From NCBI GenBank assembly GCA_049116335.1, contig JAGDYZ010000001.1, positions 105,744-169,743 on the forward strand: a stretch of DNA of 64,000 nt, given 5' to 3'. This document shows, piece by piece, positions 56,546-64,000 of this stretch. The DNA is from CANMIH01 sp049116335. GTDB taxonomy: Bacteria; Pseudomonadota; Alphaproteobacteria; Rhodobacterales; Rhodobacteraceae. Below the pieces are notes generated by a model. It did no database searches. It was not told the origin of the DNA and saw only the letters and a list, made by a program, of their open reading frames with translations. Position numbers and translations under genes: made by a program. Each line of letters starts with the position of its first letter. Positions within the stretch are counted from its first letter, which is position 1.

Positions 56546-57520
56546 ATGAAACTTTCCGCCTACCCGCCGGTCCAGAGATCAGTTGCATTCAAACTTGGAA
56601 TTGCCGCGATCCTGGGTGTCTTGACCTTTATCGCCGCCTATCTGGCTGGCTTCAACGGAGAGATTGTTTCAAAAATCCTGACATCGGGGGCGGTTGACAA
56701 GGCCGCCCCGGCCTCTGGTTTCCTTGTGCCGTCCTTGGCGATGTCCCTATTTGTTGCCGGAAACTACATGCTTTTGGTGCATTGCAGCGAAAAAACTCAG
56801 ACACGTCTGGTTTGGATGGAACTTTTGGTTCTCTTTCTGGCGTTCTTCTATTCGTTTGATCTGAAACTGTCATTCATCGCGGTGAAGCTCCCGTTTCTCC
56901 TGACGCAGGGCGTTGTCACAACGCTGTATGTCGCTTTGGCCGCGATTTGCATTGCTTTTCTTCTGGCGCTTTTGGGGGCGGTGGCCAAGCTGTCTGAGAA
57001 CGGCATTGCCGTTGGCGTTGCCTCTTTCTACACCTCGTTTTTTCGCGGTGTGCCACTTCTGGCTCAGCTTTTCCTTATCTATCTTGGACTGCCGCAGATC
57101 GGGTTTGTTGTTGACCCAGTGCCCGCTGGGATTGCCGCCCTGTGCCTGTGTTATGGCGCATACATGACGGAGATTTTTAGAGCGGGGATCCAAAGCATCA
57201 ATGCCGGCCAATGGGAGGCGTCTGCCGCACTGGGGCTGACAAAAGCTCTAGCCTTCCGAAAAGTTATCATGCCGCAAGCTATGCGACTGATCATCCCGCC
57301 GACAGGTAACAGTTTCATCGCGATGCTCAAGGATAGCTCGCTGGTGTCGGTGGTTGGTGTGTGGGATCTGATGTATGTCGCGCGCGCGCAGGGGCGCAGT
57401 GAATTTCGTGTGCTTGAAATGCTGATCACCGCGGCACTGATTTACTGGATTCTATCGATCATCCTGGAACTTCTGCAGGCGCGCCTGGAACGGTATTTCG
57501 ATCAGTCAAAAGCAAGATGA
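56546..57520 (+). CDS. Amino-acid-type ABC importer permease with extended N-terminus
   Basis: A 324-residue permease. The core HisMQ-type permease domain is about residues 118-318 with the coupling loop EASAALGLTKALAFRKVIMPQAMR. The first about 115 residues add three further hydrophobic segments (near 15-35, 60-80 and 90-110) not present in small HisQ/HisM proteins, which are about 230 residues. No ATPase gene follows, so it must borrow one from elsewhere. Starts 37 nt after the binding protein stop. Confidence 0.9.
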   Translation: MKLSAYPPVQRSVAFKLGIAAILGVLTFIAAYLAGFNGEIVSKILTSGAVDKAAPASGFLVPSLAMSLFVAGNYMLLVHCSEKTQTRLVWMELLVLFLAFFYSFDLKLSFIAVKLPFLLTQGVVTTLYVALAAICIAFLLALLGAVAKLSENGIAVGVASFYTSFFRGVPLLAQLFLIYLGLPQIGFVVDPVPAGIAALCLCYGAYMTEIFRAGIQSINAGQWEASAALGLTKALAFRKVIMPQAMRLIIPPTGNSFIAMLKDSSLVSVVGVWDLMYVARAQGRSEFRVLEMLITAALIYWILSIILELLQARLERYFDQSKAR

Positions 57521-57565
57521 TCTGACCGTCAGAGCGACCTGACCACCCTAAAAAAGGAAATTTGA

Positions 57566-58357
57566 ATGTGCACGATTGGCGCAATTCTTTTGTCATGCGA
57601 TGAGTATCTTTTGTTCAAGAACAAAGATTTTGGGCAAACGGATTTTGAGGAACGCGTGGCATACTCCCCGTCTTTGTTTGGGGCGCTGGGTGTTGAATCT
57701 TTTGACAGGACGGATGACAGCCCAGTTGTCTTTTCAGGCCTATCCATCGGAGCAAATGAACACGGTCTCTTGTGTTGTGATGCCCATGTGGATTTCAAAC
57801 CGGAAGGCGGAAAAAACTATGATCTGTTGGTCGAGATTGCACTGACAAAGGGGCGGGATGTTCCGACGGCGCTTGTGGCGCTGGAGGATTACCTGAGCCA
57901 GACACCTACTTGGGCCGGGAACCTTGTGCTGACAGATGGTACTGAAACCGCATGCGTCGAAGCGCGTGGAACGGAAATGTGTGTGCAGCGCTCAGATAGA
58001 TTTGTGAGCAAATGTAACCACCAAGACCTGTTCGAAACCGGGAACGCGCCAGCCTCAGAAAGCAGCCAACACCGGTTCCAGTCATCCCAGCAACAGCTGA
58101 ATTCGGTTGAGAATTTGAACGACGTTTTTGCGCTGCTCAAATCGCATGGATCGGGAAACACCGGCATCTGCAACCATCTAGAGGGCAGGCGCACAGTCTA
58201 TTCCTATGTCTTGCATGTGAAACAGGGCGATACAGTTCTGTATGTGGCCAAAGGACAACCCTGCACGTTGAGCGCTTACCAGAAATTTGCGCTGCCGTTC
58301 TCAGAAGCGTGGACTGACACGGACGCAGACCTTCTGTTTGCCACCTACCCAAGATGA
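57566..58357 (+). CDS. Ntn-type acyltransferase/amide hydrolase (C45/AAT-like)
   Basis: A 263-residue protein of the peptidase C45/penicillin acylase-like group. The predicted nucleophile is Cys2, exposed once Met1 is removed (MCTIGAILLSCDEYLLFKNKDF), with the typical family texts GANEHGLLCCDAHVDF, DLLVEIALTKGRDVPTALVAL, and AGNLVLTDGTETACVEARG. Members cleave or transfer acyl groups on amides such as isopenicillin N, carcinine or N-acyl amino compounds. No signal peptide, so cytosolic. The gene is preceded by AGGAAA and followed 44 nt later by the amidohydrolase. Together they suggest stepwise cleavage of an imported amide. Confidence 0.82.
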   Translation: MCTIGAILLSCDEYLLFKNKDFGQTDFEERVAYSPSLFGALGVESFDRTDDSPVVFSGLSIGANEHGLLCCDAHVDFKPEGGKNYDLLVEIALTKGRDVPTALVALEDYLSQTPTWAGNLVLTDGTETACVEARGTEMCVQRSDRFVSKCNHQDLFETGNAPASESSQHRFQSSQQQLNSVENLNDVFALLKSHGSGNTGICNHLEGRRTVYSYVLHVKQGDTVLYVAKGQPCTLSAYQKFALPFSEAWTDTDADLLFATYPR

Positions 58358-58401
58358 CATCCGAGTTTCTTTAGCCCATCAGACATCGAGGGAAAAACGT
58401 T

Positions 58402-60036
58402 ATGCGAGTTGAACGAGACAGCAGCAGTACCCACGCAGATCTGGCGATGCGCGGTGGTAAGATTGTGACCGTGGATGATGAGTTCTCGATTGCAAGCGCG
58501 ATTGCAATTCAAGGTACTAAGATCCTCGCGGTCGGCTCGGACACGGATATTCAGGCCTACATCGGTGCTCAAACAGAAGTCATTGACCTTGAGGGTAAAA
58601 CTGTGTTGCCGGGCTTTGTCGATCCGCATGGGCACATCCATTCCTTGGGGCGGGTGTTGCAAAATCTTGATCTGAGTAAAACAACGTGTTTTCAAGATGT
58701 TGTCGACTTTATCGCCGAACGGGTTCAATCTCGGGCACCGGGCGAATGGATCATTGGACAGGGTTGGGATCAGAACACCTGGCCGGACAAAGCACTGCCC
58801 ACACATGAGGCGCTCAGTGCGGTATCGCCTGAGAACCCGGTGATCCTGAACCGGATTGACGGTCATGCCATTATCAGCAACGCCTGCGCCATGCAGCTGG
58901 CCGGGATAACCGATGAAACGCCCGATCCCTATGGGGGCAAAATCCACCGTGCGCAAAATGGCAAAGCGACCGGGCTTTTCGTTGATCTGGCCGAAGAGCT
59001 GATCCGGCAGCATGAGCCGGTCTCAGATGTGGATATCAAGGCGCGGATCAAATTGGCCTCACAGGCTTTGCTAAAGCTCGGTGTGACCAGTTTTCACGAT
59101 CTTGGCGTCTCCCCCCAAGAGCTCGAGGTGTACAAAGAGATGGATCGAGAAGGAGATCTTGATCTGCGCATTGTGGGCTTCTTCGACGACCCAGAAGGCA
59201 AGATCGACTATCGTAAGTTGTTCGCAGAACAGACAATCAAGCAAGAACCTGACAGGTTCTTCTCAATAGATGGGATCAAGCTTTTCCGCGATGGGGCATT
59301 GGGCTCGCGCGGGGCCCTGATGAAAGAACCCTATTCGGACGACCCGGAAAACATGGGTATCGAGGTGGCGACAGTCGAACATATCGAAGAGGTCACCAAG
59401 ATTGCGCTGGAATGCGGTGTTCAGGTCATCACCCATGCGATCGGGGATTTGGCTATTCACACCGTTCTGAACGCCTATGAGGCCGCGCTCAGCGGTCGTG
59501 GTTTCAAAGATCATCGCCTGCGGTTGGAGCATGCGCAGATTCTCAGCCCTGAAGACCTAAACCGGTTTCATGACCTTGGTGTCGCCACAAGCGTGCAACC
59601 TGGATCTGCCATCTCCGATATGGGCTGGACAGAAACTAGAATTGGGCCAGAGCGCATCAAAGGCGCGTTTCGGTTCCGAGACATCATCGACAGTGGCGCA
59701 CTGTTCTCCATCAGCTCAGACACGCCAACGGAGTCCATCAACCCATTTGAGACAATGTTCCGGGCCATTGCACGCCAAAATGAAAATTTGGAACCCATAG
59801 GAGGCTGGCAGCCCGATCAGAAGATCACGTTGGAAGAGGCGCTGAAGGCGCATACCATCTGGGCCGCAAAATGCAGTTTTCAGGATGAATTTGTTGGGTC
59901 AATCGAACCGGGAAAACAAGCGGATGTGGTGGTGGTTTCCCATGACATTCTCGAATGTGCGACGGAGACCCTGCTAGAGATCAAAGTCGAACAAACCTTC
60001 ATCTCTGGGAGGTGTGTGGGCGAATTTTCCGCCTGA
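58402..60036 (+). CDS. Amidohydrolase, YtcJ-like (metal-dependent, AdeC/D-aminoacylase fold)
   Basis: A 544-residue amidohydrolase. Metal-binding HxH at His76 and His78 (GFVDPHGHIH), the second site around THAIGDLAIHTVL (His), a later His in LRLEHAQIL, and the catalytic Asp in SISSDTPTES. Small beta-sandwich regions at both ends are typical. YtcJ-like enzymes hydrolyse amides of unusual substrates and often sit in uptake operons. It is the last gene of the operon and its substrate is unknown. Confidence 0.9.
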   Translation: MRVERDSSSTHADLAMRGGKIVTVDDEFSIASAIAIQGTKILAVGSDTDIQAYIGAQTEVIDLEGKTVLPGFVDPHGHIHSLGRVLQNLDLSKTTCFQDVVDFIAERVQSRAPGEWIIGQGWDQNTWPDKALPTHEALSAVSPENPVILNRIDGHAIISNACAMQLAGITDETPDPYGGKIHRAQNGKATGLFVDLAEELIRQHEPVSDVDIKARIKLASQALLKLGVTSFHDLGVSPQELEVYKEMDREGDLDLRIVGFFDDPEGKIDYRKLFAEQTIKQEPDRFFSIDGIKLFRDGALGSRGALMKEPYSDDPENMGIEVATVEHIEEVTKIALECGVQVITHAIGDLAIHTVLNAYEAALSGRGFKDHRLRLEHAQILSPEDLNRFHDLGVATSVQPGSAISDMGWTETRIGPERIKGAFRFRDIIDSGALFSISSDTPTESINPFETMFRAIARQNENLEPIGGWQPDQKITLEEALKAHTIWAAKCSFQDEFVGSIEPGKQADVVVVSHDILECATETLLEIKVEQTFISGRCVGEFSA

Positions 60037-60316
60037 TGATCCTTATGATTGGGTTGGCTGGTAGGTTTGATCGATGCTTGGCGGTCCTCCAGCGCGGCAG
60101 CGATGCCCTTAATGCCTTGCTGTGCACAGACCAATAATGGGCAGAGCGCGCGCAAAAACGTCCGGTGGACTAGCTCCGTTAGAGAGGCTCAATGCCCTTA
60201 AAACACGACAGGTCGACTTAAATATCTGGAGAACTTTGTAAATCCATGTAACCATCGAGTAACTGAGTTTGTCACTCTGCCTTTTCTGCGCATGCCGAAT
60301 GACTGAAGGTAAGCAT

Positions 60317-62044
60317 ATGCGTCGCCTAAACGAGAATGTTTTTGAACAAGACTTGTTACTATCCGGTACAGCCTTCTTGGAGGCCATCTGTCGCACTGCC
60401 ACCAGAGAGTTTTCGGCTGATTTTGCATTCGTTGGTTCACTACGGATAGCTGAATCTGAACGCATGTTTCTACAGGCCTTTCAGATCAAGGAGGCCGATG
60501 TGACGAACACTGATTATGATGTATGCGTCGCCCCCTGCCAACAAGCCGTAATAGAGAAAAAGACAGTCGTCCATAAATGCGACTTGCAATCCCGTTTTCC
60601 AAACTCAGCGGGGATTAAGAAATTCGGTATGGATAGTTATATTGGCTGTCCTCTTCTAGATCACGAGGGAAGTGCAATCGGAATTTTTGTTCTGGAGTGG
60701 CGGAAGCCGCTTTCAGAGGATCAATCGATTTGCATTCAGAATGCTCTTGAAACTATTGCGCCTCGCGTCTCTAGCGAAGTAGAGAACTTGAATAATGCGC
60801 ATGCACTAAAAGTACTCATGCAGCCAATGACACGGCGCGAAGATGACGATCTCGACGCGATTTGCTCAACAACTTTGCAATTAGCCAATCTTTCCCAAGT
60901 CAAATCGGCGTTCATTGCCGAATGCCTAGACGAAGATCAAAGAGAATTTCGCATTTTGGCTTCGGTAACTGACGCGAAAATCGAAAAAGAGATCTCCGGC
61001 GTTACCCTGAAGTACGATGACACACCTTGTCGTGACCTAAGAAGTAGAGATACAATTTTCATTGAGCGTGATTTGATGGATCTGTTTCCAGATACCGCCT
61101 ATTTTGAACAGCGTAACATTCAATCTTATTTTGGGAAATTGCTCCGCAATAAGAGTGGCACTCCGATTGGTCATGTTGTGTTGCTTCATGATCGACCTCT
61201 ATCGCCAAGACTTCTACAGTCCGAGTTATTGAATGCCACGCTGAAACGTGTTTTGAGAGAGTTAGAAAACGAATTGATTGAGCGTGGCCTTGAGGAGCTG
61301 AGAAGTTCTATGGAGGTTCGGAAAAAATTGCAAAGCCTGGGGTTGATGGCGGGAACCGTGGCGCATGATTTTAACAATTTGCTCTTTGCAATTATTGGGC
61401 ATACCGAACTTGCAAAAATGGAATTGAAGAAACACGATTCTGCCTATTCCTACATTGAGTTGGCAGAGAAAACCATGTGGCGCGCACGCGATATTGTAAT
61501 CGATTTGATGGAGTTCGCTGGGATGAACTCTGATTCCGAAACTGAAATGGTTGACTTGAATGCAATAATTCAGGGCGCTCTGGAGTTACTTCTTCCTTCC
61601 GACTCTGACCGTTGTTTAGTCAACTGCGATCTGCAGTCCCAATTGCCAAGTATACTAGGGCGTCAAAATCAAATTCATCAAATCGTCACCAATCTTGTTT
61701 TGAACTCTCTGGATGCCATGGACGATACGGATGGCGTTCTGACGGTGGAAACAGCCTCGGTGAATGTTCCTAGACGTGATGCTGACAGGTGCATGACGGG
61801 ACATCTGGCTACAATGACAGGCCAATGTGTATTGTTGAGGATTTCAGACAATGGGCATGGTATGAACCAAGAAACGATAGATCGAATTTTCGATCCATAT
61901 TTCTCGACAAAAAACAATGGTCGCGGTTTGGGGCTCGCTGGTGTTCTTGGGATTGCTCAGCGTATGAATGCTGGATTGACCGTAACCAGCCAAGTCGGTC
62001 AGGGCACAACCGTCTGCCTCTATTTCAACATCACAACCTGCTAG
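60317..62044 (+). CDS. GAF-domain sensor histidine kinase
   Basis: A 575-residue cytosolic kinase without membrane segments. Two GAF domains (about residues 5-160 and 185-330), then a HisKA region with His350 in GTVAHDFNNLLFAIIGHTEL and a HATPase domain (LVLNSLDAM, DNGHGMNQ, NGRGLGLAG). There is no receiver. I chose the ATG at 60317 because AAGG lies eight bases before; an ATG 16 codons upstream gives a non-homologous leader. No response regulator is adjacent. The sequence is clearly more AT-rich than the operon before it, and together with the mobile-element remnants behind it this suggests an acquired segment. Confidence 0.87.
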   Translation: MRRLNENVFEQDLLLSGTAFLEAICRTATREFSADFAFVGSLRIAESERMFLQAFQIKEADVTNTDYDVCVAPCQQAVIEKKTVVHKCDLQSRFPNSAGIKKFGMDSYIGCPLLDHEGSAIGIFVLEWRKPLSEDQSICIQNALETIAPRVSSEVENLNNAHALKVLMQPMTRREDDDLDAICSTTLQLANLSQVKSAFIAECLDEDQREFRILASVTDAKIEKEISGVTLKYDDTPCRDLRSRDTIFIERDLMDLFPDTAYFEQRNIQSYFGKLLRNKSGTPIGHVVLLHDRPLSPRLLQSELLNATLKRVLRELENELIERGLEELRSSMEVRKKLQSLGLMAGTVAHDFNNLLFAIIGHTELAKMELKKHDSAYSYIELAEKTMWRARDIVIDLMEFAGMNSDSETEMVDLNAIIQGALELLLPSDSDRCLVNCDLQSQLPSILGRQNQIHQIVTNLVLNSLDAMDDTDGVLTVETASVNVPRRDADRCMTGHLATMTGQCVLLRISDNGHGMNQETIDRIFDPYFSTKNNGRGLGLAGVLGIAQRMNAGLTVTSQVGQGTTVCLYFNITTC

Positions 62045-62059
62045 GTTCAGGGCTCGTAG

Positions 62060-62295
62060 TCAATAAATGACGGTTGCTGCGAGTGCGATGTTTGAGAGGA
62101 AGACCTTTGGGTAGCGGTTGTATCTGGATGCAACCCACTGCCAGTCCTTATGCATGATTAACATGATGTCGCATCGCTGCCCGGCAGTGCATTGCATGGC
62201 AATGTCACGAGAGGGGTGGTTGCGCCATTTATAATGACGCGTATCGTATTTCGCAGGTTTCTTGCGCTGTTTCCACCCAGGGCACATGCGCGTGT
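62060..62295 (-). pseudogene. IS5-family transposase remnant (C-terminal part), copy 1
   Basis: Reading leftward the translated text ends KDWQWVASRYNRYPKVFLS and NIALAATVIY, the conserved C-terminus of IS5-group transposases, preceded by PGWKQRKKPAKYDTRHYKWRN, the usual basic block before the RIEIMFGRLK motif. Between the two blocks is a 15-residue insert (HPSRDIAMQCTAGQ) that also occurs in copy 2. The rest of the transposase and clear terminal inverted repeats are absent. It is a decayed fragment. Confidence 0.7.
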
Positions 62296-63098
62296 CCCTT
62301 TGTCTTTCGCCGTATGTCTTCTCCCATTGCAATTAGAAGAGCGTCAAGTGCGAAGGTTTTTTCTTGTTGGATTCGTAGGGGGTAGTGTACATGTCTCTCG
62401 TCAAATCAGATGTTCCTTGTCACGAGAGAACTTTCATTTGAAGGTCGAGCGCTGTTTGATCCAAGTATTGGTTCTCCCTCGTTTTTGTAAGAGGATTGAT
62501 TTCAAGTGCGAGAGTTTCTAGGTGTCAAAATAGAAATAGTACATGACGCCGCTATCGCTCTTTCTCCAACGCGCCTGTTTGGCATCAGATTGTGCTTCCG
62601 AAGGATCCGTCCTGGGGATGAGTTTTGGAAACTGTAAAAACCCCTACGAAAGAAGTTCCGGAAGAGATTTAGATTTTTGAGTTTTCTCTCATCGATGCGG
62701 TTTGAGATGAAAATGAGGTTCACTTTTCGCTTGATGTAGTCGCATCAAATCATCCAGCATATATTCTGACCTGTTTCAGTCTCGGCGAGATAATGAACAC
62801 AATGCGATTGAAATTTTCGAAGTTTCCGAAAATTAACCCACCCCGATTGATGGCCGCAGTATCCGTTCGCCCGGAATCTGCACATGAATGGGTAAGTTCC
62901 ATAAGTAGATACAATGGCTGCTTCACCGTAAAATGATCGATCTGATTGTGACGGATAACATCTGATTTCTCTGATCGTTGAAGATTCAGAGCGGATTATT
63001 CGCTGTGGCGTGACCTCAATTCAAGGTATGCTTCTCGTCATACAGAGCGATATTTTTGTCTGATCAACGAAGCAGCCTAAGAAGGGACGTTTCTTGCT
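62296..63098. other. Degenerate AT-rich DNA between two transposase remnants
   Basis: About 800 bases, richer in A/T than the coding regions, with no supported gene. An 8-base inverted repeat TCTCTCGT/ACGAGAGA (62394-62429) is present. Possible reading frames have no recognisable protein. It probably is scar DNA from past insertions. Confidence 0.5.
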
Positions 63099-63252
63099 CA
63101 GCCCTCTCGGGCTATTGTGAGGCAATGCCTTGCCGGGCAGCGATGTGAAATCATGCTCGGCAGTCTCAAAGACTGGCGCACGGTGTGACAGGTGCCCAAA
63201 GGACTTTTGCTCTGCCATAGCATTCGCTGCGCTTGTCATCTGCTGGTTGTGA
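63099..63252 (+). pseudogene. IS5-family transposase remnant (C-terminal part), copy 2, frameshifted
   Basis: Rightward translation gives QPSRAIVRQCLAGQRCEIM then LGSLKDWRTV and a stop; after a frame change the text RCPKDFCSAIAFAALVICWL ends at a stop (63250-63252). This matches the IS5-group end RIEIMFGRLKDWRRVATRYDRCP..., so one indel has broken it. Around CAGCGATG-GA-ATCATG the DNA is nearly identical to copy 1, and both carry the same extra segment. It lies inverted relative to copy 1. Confidence 0.7.
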
Positions 63253-63548
63253 AATTCTATCCGGTGATTTGTCTTGTGACGCTGCCAAGGTCTGAACTTA
63301 GCGTTCCACATAGCTTTGATGATGTGACCGTCCCCCGACGGCATCTATGTGCCAAGGTGGGTCTGAGGTGATCCACAATGCCGTAAACCTGTCCCCTGTC
63401 AATTTTGCTCACAAGGATGACTTTTTCCTCCAATTTTGCTATGGAAATAGAGTGTTTGTTGGTTTCCGAAGGTCTAACAAAGGTTTGCGATGTGTTTGGT
63501 ACAGTCAATGCTCGACCGTAGATGTGACTTTACTAACGACGTTCAATT

Positions 63549-64000
63549 TTAGTGTGTGACGATCGGCCAGGGTTTGACCAACTGCGGATCTGCTGCTGAT
63601 TCCGTCCCCATCAGCTGGGCCGGGACAGTCTTGTCGCAACCACCGATCAAAACCTCGGCGTCCATTGGCTGCGCACGTACCATCTCTTCGGTGTGCATGG
63701 ACATGAGGTTCCGGTAGACCATTCTGGTTGGGTTTAGAAAGACTTCGCCAAGCGATACTGTTGGGAACGGTCGCGGTAAGGCTCTTGCAGCCAGCACACC
63801 GCGAGAGACAGCTTCCACGAGTTCGGGCATCGAGCGATGACAGTTGTTGAAGTCCGAAGGGGTCATGGCAATCCCGACAATCGGTTTGTCGAGCATGTCC
63901 CGCGACAGCCCCATAGAGCGGGCGAAAGAACGACGGAGATAAGATGCGAAGTCCTTATCTCCGTAGTTTGTCAGCCCACCGGCTTTGTTGCACAAATCGG
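63549..64000 (-). pseudogene. IlvD/Edd-family dehydratase fragment, truncated at the 3' end
   Basis: The open frame runs in from the right edge (text CNKAGGLTNYGDKDFASYLRRS) and has the family N-terminal order: PIVGIAMTPSDFNNCHRSMPELVEAV, VSLGEVFLNPTRMVYRNLMSMHTEE and GGCDKTVPAQLMGTESA with the Fe-S cluster Cys. It then ends after PWPIVTH at 63549, where the mobile-element debris begins; a complete enzyme of about 570-600 residues needs some 400 more. So the gene was cut, probably by an insertion. It resembles sugar-acid dehydratases such as L-arabonate dehydratase, but the substrate cannot be told. The 5' end is outside the window. Confidence 0.75.

Noticed and set aside
62192..62723. Short frames in the scar region behind the kinase
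   Set aside because: They overlap or neighbour the transposase remnants and have no recognisable protein text; probably chance.
63021..63344. 107-codon minus-strand frame across the second transposase remnant
   Set aside because: It is antisense to the remnant, whose rightward translation matches the transposase C-terminus.

Overview
The window looks like chromosomal DNA of a marine Rhodobacterales (Roseobacter-group) alphaproteobacterium. The main reasons are an sqdB-sqdD-sqdC sulfolipid operon in the order known from Rhodobacter, the high density of ABC importers paired with small catabolic operons, FrcBCA-type and Ugp-type sugar importers, a leucine dehydrogenase/branched-chain 2-oxoacid dehydrogenase operon beside a divergent Lrp gene, and sulfopyruvate decarboxylase genes. 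No rRNA, tRNA, CRISPR array or intact mobile element was seen.

Layout. 1-9983: two divergent transcription units. Leftward: cyclase, FAD oxidoreductase, MarR regulator and the start of an indolepyruvate:ferredoxin oxidoreductase. Rightward: a second, paralogous FAD oxidoreductase followed by a complete Dpp/Opp-type importer (binding protein, two permeases, two ATPases). 10065-17204: a sugar unit under a GntR regulator, with a mannitol-dehydrogenase/UxaB-like reductase, an aldo-keto reductase of the L-fucose/L-galactose dehydrogenase type, an FrcBCA-like importer and a zinc dehydrogenase. It reads like an L-hexose (for example L-galactose) oxidation route. 17254-23806: leucine dehydrogenase plus all branched-chain 2-oxoacid dehydrogenase subunits, with a divergent Lrp regulator. 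23803-28391: AraC regulator, short-chain dehydrogenase and a two-subunit molybdenum hydroxylase (IorAB type).

28529-35304: housekeeping and mixed genes: lytic transglycosylase, DsbA-like isomerase, sulfopyruvate decarboxylase comDE, aconitase acnB, and a carboxymuconolactone decarboxylase-like protein. 35790-40537: two large hybrid histidine kinases that converge. 40981-42813: ygiB/ygiC. 42983-48817: a DeoR-controlled Ugp/Mal-type sugar importer operon ending in a TIM-barrel isomerase, with a well-formed set of operator-like repeats in front. 49007-51298: 2-oxoglutarate-semialdehyde-type dehydrogenase and a GntR regulator. 51554-54383: sqdBDC for sulfoquinovosyl diacylglycerol. 54567-60036: LysR regulator divergent from an amino-acid-type binding protein, permease, Ntn-hydrolase and YtcJ-like amidohydrolase, which together suggest uptake and cleavage of an amide. 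60317-62044: GAF histidine kinase. 62060-64000: decayed DNA containing two inverted remnants of IS5-family transposases and a truncated IlvD/Edd dehydratase that runs off the right edge.

The most promising less-described systems are the 1-10 kb FAD/cyclase/importer block, the putative L-hexose pathway at 10-17 kb, and the Ntn-hydrolase/amidohydrolase uptake unit at 55-60 kb. Substrates for all three are inferred from gene families and context only. All motif and repeat statements come from reading the sequence by eye; no database search was run.
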